64,000 nt of DNA from Maritalea mobilis (lineage in GTDB: Bacteria > Pseudomonadota > Alphaproteobacteria > Rhodobacterales > Rhodobacteraceae). Position numbers and translations under genes: made by a program. The DNA lies in contig NZ_JAHVKE010000001.1 of assembly GCF_019800885.1 (NCBI RefSeq), positions 1,240,001 through 1,304,000 of the forward strand, given 5' to 3'. This document shows positions 34,120 to 42,738 of this stretch, one piece after another; within the stretch, counting starts at the first letter, position 1, and every line of letters starts with the position of its first letter. Below the pieces are notes generated by a model. It did no database searches. It was not told the origin of the DNA and saw only the letters and a list, made by a program, of their open reading frames with translations.

Positions 34120-34551
34120 TCAGGAGAACCAGCGACCCAGCACCGCCAGCGGCAGGCCGAGGACCTGGTCGAACAGCGCCCAGAGCGCGGGCGCGAACAA
34201 CGCGCCAAGGATGATCGCCTTGACCGGTGAGCCGCCCAGAACGATCCCCATCCCGGCAATCAAGCCGAAGGTCGCGAGCGGAAAGCCCAGTGGAAGCAGC
34301 AGGAAGGCATATCCCAGAAGGATCGCCAGCGCCGCCACCTGTCGCAGCATGTGAGACCGGTCGGGCCAGGCAACCTGCCCGGTGGGAAACACCACCAGGG
34401 AGGCCGACAGGATCATCGCCGGAATACCCACGATCATCGGAAACACGGACGGGCCCAACACATCGCCGAAACTGGCAGTGTAGTCGCGCCCATACCAAGT
34501 GTAGAGCGCCGCGATCATGAAGATCGCGACGCCCGCAAGTCTGACACTCAT
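34120..34551 (-). CDS. tctB: TctB, small membrane subunit of tripartite tricarboxylate transporter
   Basis: Membrane protein of 143 residues with four hydrophobic helices, typical of poorly conserved TctB. It starts in an ATGA overlap with the tctC stop, so stoichiometric synthesis is expected. Confidence 0.9.
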   Translation of the reverse strand: MSVRLAGVAIFMIAALYTWYGRDYTASFGDVLGPSVFPMIVGIPAMILSASLVVFPTGQVAWPDRSHMLRQVAALAILLGYAFLLLPLGFPLATFGLIAGMGIVLGGSPVKAIILGALFAPALWALFDQVLGLPLAVLGRWFS

Positions 34552-35519
34552 TCGATGATGCCGATGTCGCGCGAGATCTGCGCCATGACTTCTTCCTGCT
34601 CACGGACGTAAGCCTCGAAGTCGTCGCCGCCGCGCCAGATCGGCACGAGGCCGAATTCAACGGCTGCGGTCTGCCAGTTCTCGGAGTTGTAGAGCGTTTC
34701 AAGGCGCTCAACCCACGCGGCGTAGTCTTCGTCCGACACATCGCCGCCGGTGTAGAGACCGCGCCAGTTGTAGCCGGTCACGTCGATGCCCTGCGAAATG
34801 GCGGTGGGGATGTCGGGGAAGGCCGGGATCGGCTCGTCCGACAGCGCCGCGAGGATGCGGATGTCGCCGGATTCCACGAAGCCTGCGATCTCGCCCATGT
34901 CGGTCGACACGACGTCGATCTGGCCGCCCATCATTTGCGTCACGGCATCGGTGCCGCCGTCGAACTGCACCCAGCGCAGGTCGCCGAGGTTCTCGAGCCC
35001 GCCTTCACGCGCCACCATCAGCAGGCGGATATGGTCCCAGCCACCGGCGCCGGACGAACCCGCCGTCACCAGCGAACCGGGGTCGGCCGCCATCATCTCG
35101 GTCAGCTGTGCCAGCGACTCGATCGGGCTTTCGTCGTCCACGGCGATCACGCCGACATCCGCACCCAGCATGGCAAGGTAGCGCATGGCGTCGATCGGCG
35201 CGGGATAGCGGCCCTGTGCGATCTGCGTGATGCCCACGGTCGAGGTGGCCACGATCAGGTCCGCGTCACCCGGGCGCTCGTTGGCGACCATGGCGTAGGT
35301 CACGGCGCCGACACCGCCGGGCATGTTGGTGATCTGCACGTTGCCCTCGACAAGGTCCAGATCGCTCAGGATGCGGCCGATGGTGCGGCAGGTGAAATCC
35401 CAGCCACCGCCGGGATTCGACGGAGCGATGCATTCAGTGGCCGAAGCCGGCGCTGCGACCGTCACCATGGCGGTCATCGCCAGACCAACAGCGGCCGACG
35501 TGGTGTTGAAGATTTTCAT
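34548..35519 (-). CDS. tctC: TctC, periplasmic solute-binding protein
   Basis: Extracytoplasmic binding protein of 323 residues (Bug/TctC family), signal peptide ending PASATEC. The family segments IVATSTVGITQIAQG and GSSGAGGWDHIRLL are seen. It sets the transporter's specificity for an organic acid. The start at 35519 follows GGGAGGACG. It is the first gene of the leftward tctCBA-lysR operon. Confidence 0.93.
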   Translation of the reverse strand: MKIFNTTSAAVGLAMTAMVTVAAPASATECIAPSNPGGGWDFTCRTIGRILSDLDLVEGNVQITNMPGGVGAVTYAMVANERPGDADLIVATSTVGITQIAQGRYPAPIDAMRYLAMLGADVGVIAVDDESPIESLAQLTEMMAADPGSLVTAGSSGAGGWDHIRLLMVAREGGLENLGDLRWVQFDGGTDAVTQMMGGQIDVVSTDMGEIAGFVESGDIRILAALSDEPIPAFPDIPTAISQGIDVTGYNWRGLYTGGDVSDEDYAAWVERLETLYNSENWQTAAVEFGLVPIWRGGDDFEAYVREQEEVMAQISRDIGIIE

Positions 35520-35891
35520 GTAACGTCCTCCCAGAAACGTGGTCGTGAGCAAAAGACGTTTGCTGACCGATTGCAAGGGCATGCGCAGGCAGAAAGCGAC
35601 AGGCATCGAAATTTTCCATGCTGCCATTCTTTTTACGCATGGCAACAGCCGACCCGCGCACACTCCGCCAGACGCCCGTGATTCCGCCATGATTTCCTTT
35701 ACTTGGCAGGCTCAAATGCCCAATTCGCACGGCAACCCCCACACTTTAAAAGCTGTCAAGGTGCCTTCAGCACGGTATTTGAACGGTCGTGCGCTGCCGC
35801 GCGCGCCCTTGCCGAAAGCCCCCCGATCTTGCCACTTTAGCGTCACGAGCCTCGCCGATCCCCGGCCGAGGCCTTCGAAAGGACGAGACAC
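35520..35891. other. 372-bp divergent promoter region between tctC and the HMG-CoA lyase gene
   Basis: No convincing gene is present. An open frame across part of it has no ribosome site and no recognisable domain. The region is AT-richer than its surroundings and holds a nested inverted repeat at 35616-35644. It must contain the promoters of tctCBA and of the rightward lyase/transferase pair. Confidence 0.65.
35616..35644. promoter_or_regulatory. Nested inverted repeats, candidate LysR-type site
   Basis: CCATGC (35616-35621) pairs with GCATGG (35637-35642), and TGCCAT (35622-35627) with ATGGCA (35639-35644). The partly symmetrical layout with a T-rich centre resembles LysR sites (T-N11-A). 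It lies about 100-125 bp before tctC. Confidence 0.4.
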
Positions 35892-36848
35892 ATGGCCAGC
35901 ACCGCGCCGGTGCCCGAAGGGTCCCACATCACCATCTGCGAAGTCGGCCCTCGTGACGGGTTCCAGAACGAGAAAACCTTCATCCCGACCGCGAAAAAGA
36001 TCGAGATCGTCAACGCGCTCTTCGCAAGCGGCCTGCGCCACATGCAGGTGACGTCCTTCGTCAGCCCCCGCGCGGTGCCGCAACTGGCCGATGCCGAAGA
36101 CGTGCTGGCCGGGATCGACCGTCCCGAAGGCGCCCATGTCACCGCCCTCGTGCCGAACCTGCGCGGCGCCGAACGGGCGGCGGGCGCGGGCGTCGATGCG
36201 GTGCATACGGTCGTGTCAGCCTCCGAAACGCATAACCTGAAGAACGTGAACCGCCCCGTCGATCAGTCCCTGGCGGAATTCGAGGCGGTGTTCTACACGC
36301 TCGGCAAAGCCGGGATCGCGATCGAAGGCGGCATCGCCACGGCCTTCGGCTGCCCCTTCGAAGGGATCGTGCCGCCCGAACAGGTGGCGCGCATCGCAAA
36401 GCGCTATCAAGAGCTGGGCGCCAGCAGCGTGTCGCTTGGCGACACCACGGGCATGGCCACGCCGCTGACGGTCAAAGCCGCCATCCGCGCCATCCGCGAG
36501 GCCGCGCCGGGGCTGGAGATCCACCTGCATTTCCACAACACCCGCGGCGTCGGCCTTGCCTGCGTGATGACCGGGCTGTCCGAGGGCGTGACGCATTACG
36601 ACGCCTCGGTCGGGGGGCTTGGCGGCTGTCCCTTCGCGGCCGGGGCCACGGGCAATATCTGCACCGAGGATCTGGTCTACCTACTGCAGGAAAGCGGCTA
36701 CGAGAGTGGCGTCGACCTCGACAAGATCATAGACGCTGCCGCGTTGACGCAAGAGGTGATCGGCCGCCCCCTGCCCGGCCAGGTGCTCAAGGCCGGACCG
36801 CGCCTGAAACGCCATGACCCCAACCTGACCGTGACGGCCGCAGGATGA
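35892..36848 (+). CDS. Hydroxymethylglutaryl-CoA lyase-family protein
   Basis: DRE-TIM metallolyase of 318 residues, closest to HMG-CoA lyase: GPRDGFQNEK at the N-terminus and GLGGCPFAAGATGN with the catalytic Cys near the C-terminus; His metal ligands in HLHFHNTRG. It cleaves 3-hydroxy-acyl-CoAs such as HMG-CoA to acetyl-CoA plus acetoacetate. It overlaps the CoA-transferase start (ATGA). It is not near leucine-catabolism genes, so a different imported acid may be its source. Confidence 0.88.
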   Translation: MASTAPVPEGSHITICEVGPRDGFQNEKTFIPTAKKIEIVNALFASGLRHMQVTSFVSPRAVPQLADAEDVLAGIDRPEGAHVTALVPNLRGAERAAGAGVDAVHTVVSASETHNLKNVNRPVDQSLAEFEAVFYTLGKAGIAIEGGIATAFGCPFEGIVPPEQVARIAKRYQELGASSVSLGDTTGMATPLTVKAAIRAIREAAPGLEIHLHFHNTRGVGLACVMTGLSEGVTHYDASVGGLGGCPFAAGATGNICTEDLVYLLQESGYESGVDLDKIIDAAALTQEVIGRPLPGQVLKAGPRLKRHDPNLTVTAAG

Positions 36849-38050
36849 GTTCCCTTCCCCTTTCCGGCGTCCAGGTCATCGACCTGACGCGTATTCTGTC
36901 TGGCCCGTTCTGTTCCATGATCCTGGGCGATCTCGGCGCAGAGGTCGTGAAGGTCGAGGCCCCCGGCGGCGACCATGTGCGCCAGCAAGGCCACAAGGTC
37001 GACGATCTCTCGTGGTATTTCGCGGGTTTCAACCGCAACAAGCAGTCGCTGGAACTGGACCTGCGCAAGCCCGAGGGCGTTGCCGTGCTGGAACGGCTGT
37101 TGGCCCGCGCCGACATCCTGACCGAGAATTTCCGCCCCGGCGTTCTGGACAAGATGGGCCTGACCGAGGCCCGCCTGAAAGAGATCAACCCCGATCTCAT
37201 CGTGGTCAGCGTAAACGGATATGGTTCGACCGGGCCTTATGCCGACCGACCCGCCTTCGACTTCATCGCGCAGGCGATGTCGGGCTACATGGCCACGAAC
37301 GGTACGCCCGAGACCGGCCCCCTGCGCACCGCGCCGCCGATCACGGACCTCGTGGCGGGCCTCTATGCCGCGCTCGGGGCCGTCGCGGCCCTGCGCGGGC
37401 GGGAAAACGGCGGCCCGGCCCAACGGGTCGAGGCGTCGATGATGATGTCCATGATGTCGATGATGGCCTACCTGTCCTCGAACGCGCTGGCGACGGGACG
37501 AGACCCGGTTCCGACCGGCAACGACCACCCGATCGCATCGCCCTACGGCTTGTTCCGCGCCTCGGACGGCGATATCGCCGTGGCCCCCTCGACCGAGGTG
37601 ATCGTCCAGCGTTTCATGAAGGAAATCGGCCTCTCGCACCTGCTGGACGAGCCGCGTTTTGCCAACAATGCCATGCGGGTCCAGAACAGGGCCGAGTTGA
37701 ATGCCCTGATAAACGAGGCAGTCGCGGATGGCACCCAGGCGGAATGGATTGCGCGCCTGAACAAGGCCGGCGTGCCCTCGGGGCGCGTGCAATCCCTGAC
37801 CGAGGCGCTGAACGATCCGCAGGTCGCAGCGCAGGAGATGGTGCTCGACGTGCCCCATCCCGGCCATGGCACGGTGAAGATGACGGGTTTTCCGATCAAG
37901 TTCTCGGAGACCCCGCTGCGCATTCGGCACACCACGCCGGAATTGGGCGCACATGGTCGCGAAATCCTACGCGCTGCGGGGTATGAAGAGGCGGAAATCG
38001 ACGCGCTTGTTGCGCAGGGCATAATGGGGGCGGGCGTGGAGACGGACTAG
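36845..38050 (+). CDS. CaiB/BaiF family (class III) CoA transferase
   Basis: Class III CoA transferase of 401 residues. The catalytic Asp is in PAFDFIAQAMSG; the N-terminus has VIDLTRILSGPFC, typical of the family. It moves CoA between carboxylic acids, for instance from succinyl-CoA to the imported acid, supplying the adjacent lyase. Translation is coupled to the lyase gene. Confidence 0.92.
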   Translation: MSSLPLSGVQVIDLTRILSGPFCSMILGDLGAEVVKVEAPGGDHVRQQGHKVDDLSWYFAGFNRNKQSLELDLRKPEGVAVLERLLARADILTENFRPGVLDKMGLTEARLKEINPDLIVVSVNGYGSTGPYADRPAFDFIAQAMSGYMATNGTPETGPLRTAPPITDLVAGLYAALGAVAALRGRENGGPAQRVEASMMMSMMSMMAYLSSNALATGRDPVPTGNDHPIASPYGLFRASDGDIAVAPSTEVIVQRFMKEIGLSHLLDEPRFANNAMRVQNRAELNALINEAVADGTQAEWIARLNKAGVPSGRVQSLTEALNDPQVAAQEMVLDVPHPGHGTVKMTGFPIKFSETPLRIRHTTPELGAHGREILRAAGYEEAEIDALVAQGIMGAGVETD

Positions 38051-38072
38051 GCCGGGCCCGGCATTCCCGGCC
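38050..38072 (+). terminator. Hairpin after the CoA-transferase gene
   Basis: GGCCGGG (38050-38056) pairs with CCCGGCC (38066-38072), with a nine-base loop, directly at the stop codon. No T-run follows. It probably separates this transcript from glgB. Confidence 0.5.
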
Positions 38073-38115
38073 AACCCGGTTGATGTTCAAGGCAGAATGC
38101 CTATCCTTTCTGCAC

Positions 38116-40326
38116 ATGCAAACAGATCACCGCGACCTGACTGCCGATATCGCCCCGCCCGAGCATCTGACCCGCCTCCTCAACGGTGAGTTCGACGATC
38201 CCTTTTCGCTGCTTGGACCGCATGAGCGGAATGGGGAACGGATCGTGACCGTGTTCCTGCCGGGCGCAGACAGCGTTTCAGCAACGCTCGAAGGGGTTGA
38301 AGACCCCTACCCGCTTTCCCCGGCCAAAGAATATGAGGGCATATTCTTCGGCCCCGTGCCGGGCGATGCGCCCTACCGACTGCACGCCACCGCCGCCGGC
38401 GGCGCCTCGTGGGAATTTGACGACCCTTACCGCTTCGGCCCGGTCCTCGGTGAAATCGACGACTACCTGATGGGGGAAGGCACCCATAAACGCCTGTGGG
38501 AGGTGCTGGGCGCCCATGTCATCACGCATGAAGGCGTCGAAGGCACCCATTTCGCCGTCTGGGCGCCGAACGCGAAACGCGTCTCTGTGGCCGGGGGCTT
38601 CAACCTCTGGGACGGCCGCCGCCATGTCATGCGCCGCCGCGCCAATACCGGCGTGTGGGAAATCTTCATTCCCGGCATCGGAGAGGGCGAGCCCTACAAG
38701 TACGAGATCCTGGGCGCGGACGGAAAACTCGGCCCGCTCAAGGCCGATCCGGTCGGCTTTGGCTCGCAACACCCGCCGGAAAACGCCTCGGTGGTGCGCG
38801 ACATTCGCGGCTACGGATGGCCCGATGGCGACTGGATGAAGACGCGGGCCGGGCGCAACGCCCGCACCGCGCCGATTTCGGTCTACGAGGTGCACCTTGG
38901 ATCGTGGCGACGCAAGGAGGGTGGCCGCCCGATCTCTTATGTCGAGGCCGCAGAGGAACTGGTCGAGTATGCTGCCGACATGGGCTTCACCCATATCGAG
39001 CTGATGCCGATCAGCGAATACCCGTTCGACGGATCATGGGGCTATCAGCCGGTGGGTCTGTTCGCACCGACCGTGCGCCACGGCCCGCCGCACGAGTTCC
39101 GCGACCTGGTCGCGGCTGCCCACAAGAAAGGGCTTGGCGTCATCCTGGACTGGGTGCCGGGGCATTTCCCGACCGATCCGCATGGCCTCGGCCATTTCGA
39201 CGGCACGGCGCTTTACGAACATGCCGACCCGCGCGAGGGGTTCCACCAGGACTGGAACACCCTGATCTACAATTACGGGCGGACCGAAGTTAAGAACTAC
39301 CTCGTCTCCAACGCGATCTACTGGCTCGAGGAATACCATGTCGACGGGTTGCGCGTGGATGCCGTCGCCTCGATGCTCTACCGCGACTATTCACGCGCCG
39401 AGGGCGAATGGGTGCCCAACAAGGACGGCGGGCGCGAGAATTACGAAGCCATCGCCATGTTGCAGGAAATGAACGCCGCCACCTACGGCGCGCAGCCCGG
39501 CGTCATGACCGTGGCCGAGGAAAGCACCTCTTACCCCAAGGTCTCGGCGCCCGTCGATCAGGGGGGGCTTGGCTTTGGCTACAAGTGGAACATGGGCTGG
39601 ATGAACGACACGCTCGACTACATGTCGCGCGAGCCGATTTACCGCCAGCACCACCATCACCAGATGACCTTCGGCCTGACCTACGCCTTTTCGGAGAACT
39701 TCATCCTGCCGATCAGCCATGACGAGGTCGTGCATGGCAAAGGCTCGATGTTCGGCAAGATGCCCGGCAACGAGGATGAGAAACTGGCCAACCTGCGCGC
39801 CTATTACGGCTTCATGTGGGGGCATCCGGGCAAGAAACTGCTGTTCATGGGGCAGGAGTTCGGCCAGCGGTCCGAATGGAACCATGACGCCCAGATCGAC
39901 TGGGCCGCGCTGGACGATCCGCGCCATGCCGGGCTGCAACGCCTCGTGCGCGACCTCAACACGCTTTACCGTGGCACGCCTGCCCTGCATGCGCTGGATG
40001 CGGACCCGCAAGGGTTCCAGTGGATCGAGGCCGATGATGCCGCGAACTCCGTCTACGCGTGGCTGCGTCGCGGCGGGCCGGACGACCCCAACGCGGTTGT
40101 CATCTGTAACTTCACGCCCGTCGAACGCCCGGCCTACAAGCTGGGCCTGCCCGCCACGGGCCGCTGGCGCGAGGCGCTGAACACCGACGCCGAGATCTAT
40201 GGCGGGCAAGGGCGTGGCAACATGGGTGCGGTCGAGGCCCGATCCGAGCCGCTGCACGGCCAGGCTGCCAGCACCGAGATCTACCTGCCGCCCCTCTCCA
40301 CGGTCGTTCTTGTCCACGAGGGCTGA
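38116..40326 (+). CDS. glgB: GlgB, 1,4-alpha-glucan branching enzyme
   Basis: GH13 branching enzyme of about 736 residues. An N-terminal carbohydrate-binding domain (FAVWAPNAKRVSVAGGF) precedes the barrel. Catalytic residues: Asp in GLRVDAVASMLY, Glu in VMTVAEEST, Asp in ISHDEVVHGK. It adds alpha-1,6 branches to glycogen. Start uncertain: ATG 38116 is chosen, ATG 38083 would add 11 residues; neither has a strong ribosome site. Confidence 0.95.
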   Translation: MQTDHRDLTADIAPPEHLTRLLNGEFDDPFSLLGPHERNGERIVTVFLPGADSVSATLEGVEDPYPLSPAKEYEGIFFGPVPGDAPYRLHATAAGGASWEFDDPYRFGPVLGEIDDYLMGEGTHKRLWEVLGAHVITHEGVEGTHFAVWAPNAKRVSVAGGFNLWDGRRHVMRRRANTGVWEIFIPGIGEGEPYKYEILGADGKLGPLKADPVGFGSQHPPENASVVRDIRGYGWPDGDWMKTRAGRNARTAPISVYEVHLGSWRRKEGGRPISYVEAAEELVEYAADMGFTHIELMPISEYPFDGSWGYQPVGLFAPTVRHGPPHEFRDLVAAAHKKGLGVILDWVPGHFPTDPHGLGHFDGTALYEHADPREGFHQDWNTLIYNYGRTEVKNYLVSNAIYWLEEYHVDGLRVDAVASMLYRDYSRAEGEWVPNKDGGRENYEAIAMLQEMNAATYGAQPGVMTVAEESTSYPKVSAPVDQGGLGFGYKWNMGWMNDTLDYMSREPIYRQHHHHQMTFGLTYAFSENFILPISHDEVVHGKGSMFGKMPGNEDEKLANLRAYYGFMWGHPGKKLLFMGQEFGQRSEWNHDAQIDWAALDDPRHAGLQRLVRDLNTLYRGTPALHALDADPQGFQWIEADDAANSVYAWLRRGGPDDPNAVVICNFTPVERPAYKLGLPATGRWREALNTDAEIYGGQGRGNMGAVEARSEPLHGQAASTEIYLPPLSTVVLVHEG

Positions 40327-40365
40327 GCGTCGTCTGACCGACCTGTTTCCGAGAAAGGAGCCGCG

Positions 40366-42735
40366 ATGCCCCTGACCGACCGTATTGCATTCGACGAGAA
40401 TGCCGTCCGCGCCGAAGCCGATGCCGCGCGCGACGCGCTGACCACCGCTGAAACGAGTTTCGAGGCTGAGCGCCGGATTGCCCGCCGCCTTGGCGGGCGC
40501 GTCGAGGGCGACCGTGCGCTCTTCGGGTTCTGGACACCGGAACTCCTCGACCAGCGCGTGCCCTCGGGCGATATCTTCCTTGAAATCCTGTCGCCCCTTG
40601 AGCCGCTCGACCTGACCCGCGCGCATCAGACCGTGCGGTTCGAACGCGCATGGGTCCCGGTTATCCGCGAGGAAGCACATTGCTTTACCGCCGTCACCGG
40701 TATTCGCGCCGGCAGCCGAGAGACGATCGGCGACTTCTACGCGCTGGCCTGGAGGGATGCCGAGGACCAGTGGCACCGCATCCTAGACCCGCTGGCCATG
40801 TCGCTGCCCTTTGGCGCGATGGCCCCGGCGGAACTCTATGACGTGGCCGCGATGCAGGCCGGGCGCGGCGACACGGCCTATTTCGAGGCGCTGCGCGGCA
40901 ACGCCCCGCACAAGTTCGGCCCACCGGGCAACATCCTGCAAATTCATGCCCCCACCGCGACGGCGGGCGGCACCCTGGCCAGCCTGACACGTCACTACCA
41001 ACGTCTGGCCGAACGGGTCGCCCGCGACCTGCCGCTGGAACCGGCCGATCAGCTTTTCCTTGGTTATGACGCTGTTCAGCTTCTGCCGGTCGAGCCGACC
41101 ACCGTCTACGAAACCGGCCCGGATTTCTGGCAGGAGCAGGACGGCGACAGCGATGCCGTGGAGGTCTCTCTCCTTCGCCCGGACACGACGAACTGGGGCT
41201 ACGACATCGTCATTTCTGGCATGTCCACGGTTAACCCGGTCCTTCTTGAATCCGGCCGTCCCGATGAGTTGATCGACCTGATTTCGGTGCTGCACAACTT
41301 CCCATCGAAGCCCAAGAAACTGGTTCTCGACGTGGTCTTCGGCCATTCCGACAACCAGGGACTCGATGCGCTGAACAGCCATTTCTTCGCCGGGCCGAAC
41401 ATGTATGGCCAGAACCTCGACTACCAGAACCCCGCCGTGCGCGCGATCCTGCTGGAAATGCAGCGCCGCAAGGTCGATTTCGGCGCCGATGGCGTGCGCG
41501 TCGACGGCGCGCAGGATTTCAAATGGTGGGACAGTGCCGCACAGGTCTTGCGCCATGACGACGACTTCCTGCAGGAGATGGCCGATATCGAGCAGGAGGT
41601 CGCGGGCACCCGCTATCGCCCATGGTTCATCTTCGAGGATGGCCGCCCCTGGCCGGACGAGGATTGGGAACTGTCCTCGGATTACCGCGCGGTCATTACC
41701 GCGCAGCGTGACGATGACGTGTTCCAATGGGGGCCGCTGACCTTCGCCCATAACACGCCGTTCCTCTATACCTTCTGGCTGTCCAAATTCTGGCGCATCC
41801 GCGAGATGCTGGACGTGGGCGCGAACTGGATCTCGGGCACGTCGAACCACGACACGCTGCGCCGGGGCACGCAGGTGAACCCCAAGCTGAACGTGAACAC
41901 GCGCCTTGGCCGCACGCGAATGGAGATCCTCGACAAGGCCTATGACAACCCGGCTGTCCATGTGCTGACCTATGTCGCGCTGCCCGGCGTGCCGATGGAT
42001 TTCCTGAACGCCATGGCGCGGGCGAGTTGGGGCTTCATCCGCAACCAGGACGACCGCTACGGCGTCAAGGTCGTCGCCGAAGAGGCGATCAGCCTGAAAT
42101 GGCAGGTCGATGAATACAGCTACTCCGTGCCCGCCAATTTCCGCCGCCTGAAGGAATTGGGCTTTGAGACGCGCGAGGAATTGGCGCGCTTCATGGAATT
42201 CCTGCCCGCGCTGGTCGAAGTCACGGAATACGATCTTGAGGAAATCGCGCGGCTTCTATCCAAGGCAGAGCCGCCACTCGCCGGACCCGAATTCACGGTG
42301 GTGAACCTCAAGCGCATCGCGCGGGCGTGGATGGACGACATGCACGATTACTGCAACGTGTCGAACTCCCTGCCCTCGCTCGATGGCGAACAGGCGGCGT
42401 TCTGCCTTGCCACGCGCAATTTCCGCCGCGCGCGGCCATGGCTGCGCGACAATTACGGCCCGAAGGATCATTTCGACTACCTGCACCCGGTCAGCGGTCG
42501 GACAGTGTTCACCTCGCTCCGGCACGGGCCGGACGGCGAGCAGGTCTTCTCCGTCGCGCATATGGAGGGCAAACCGACGGATGAGATCGACCCGCTGACC
42601 TTGCCCGTTCCCGGGATCAAGGGCACCGGCTGGCGTCTTGCCCTCCGCACGCCTTCAATTGGCGGAGATTATACCGGCGGGCCGATTACCCTGAAGGACT
42701 CGATGGCGCTGGTCTATACCCGAGCGCCGGGCTGA
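40366..42735 (+). CDS. GH13-like glycosidase, possibly glucosylglycerol hydrolase
   Basis: Protein of 789 residues with the alpha-amylase-type catalytic set: nucleophile Asp in GVRVDGAQDF, acid Glu in FIFEDGRPWP and transition-state Asp in SNHDTLRRG. The long N-terminal domain (about 300 residues) and the overall pattern recall the glucosylglycerol hydrolase type (GghA) rather than amylases; this identification is from memory and tentative. It follows glgB by 39 bp and ends 3 bp from the convergent malQ. A role in compatible-solute or glycogen turnover fits. Confidence 0.7.
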   Translation: MPLTDRIAFDENAVRAEADAARDALTTAETSFEAERRIARRLGGRVEGDRALFGFWTPELLDQRVPSGDIFLEILSPLEPLDLTRAHQTVRFERAWVPVIREEAHCFTAVTGIRAGSRETIGDFYALAWRDAEDQWHRILDPLAMSLPFGAMAPAELYDVAAMQAGRGDTAYFEALRGNAPHKFGPPGNILQIHAPTATAGGTLASLTRHYQRLAERVARDLPLEPADQLFLGYDAVQLLPVEPTTVYETGPDFWQEQDGDSDAVEVSLLRPDTTNWGYDIVISGMSTVNPVLLESGRPDELIDLISVLHNFPSKPKKLVLDVVFGHSDNQGLDALNSHFFAGPNMYGQNLDYQNPAVRAILLEMQRRKVDFGADGVRVDGAQDFKWWDSAAQVLRHDDDFLQEMADIEQEVAGTRYRPWFIFEDGRPWPDEDWELSSDYRAVITAQRDDDVFQWGPLTFAHNTPFLYTFWLSKFWRIREMLDVGANWISGTSNHDTLRRGTQVNPKLNVNTRLGRTRMEILDKAYDNPAVHVLTYVALPGVPMDFLNAMARASWGFIRNQDDRYGVKVVAEEAISLKWQVDEYSYSVPANFRRLKELGFETREELARFMEFLPALVEVTEYDLEEIARLLSKAEPPLAGPEFTVVNLKRIARAWMDDMHDYCNVSNSLPSLDGEQAAFCLATRNFRRARPWLRDNYGPKDHFDYLHPVSGRTVFTSLRHGPDGEQVFSVAHMEGKPTDEIDPLTLPVPGIKGTGWRLALRTPSIGGDYTGGPITLKDSMALVYTRAPG

Positions 42736-42738
42736 TCC

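Noticed and set aside
31741-34230. An 829-codon plus-strand open frame opposite lysR, tctA and tctB
   Set aside because: Composition is dominated by Arg, His, Gln and Asp with no domain, and the opposite strand encodes clear transporter and regulator genes.
35539-36051. A 170-codon plus-strand frame in the tctC-lyase gap
   Set aside because: No ribosome site, no domain, and it runs out of frame into the lyase gene.
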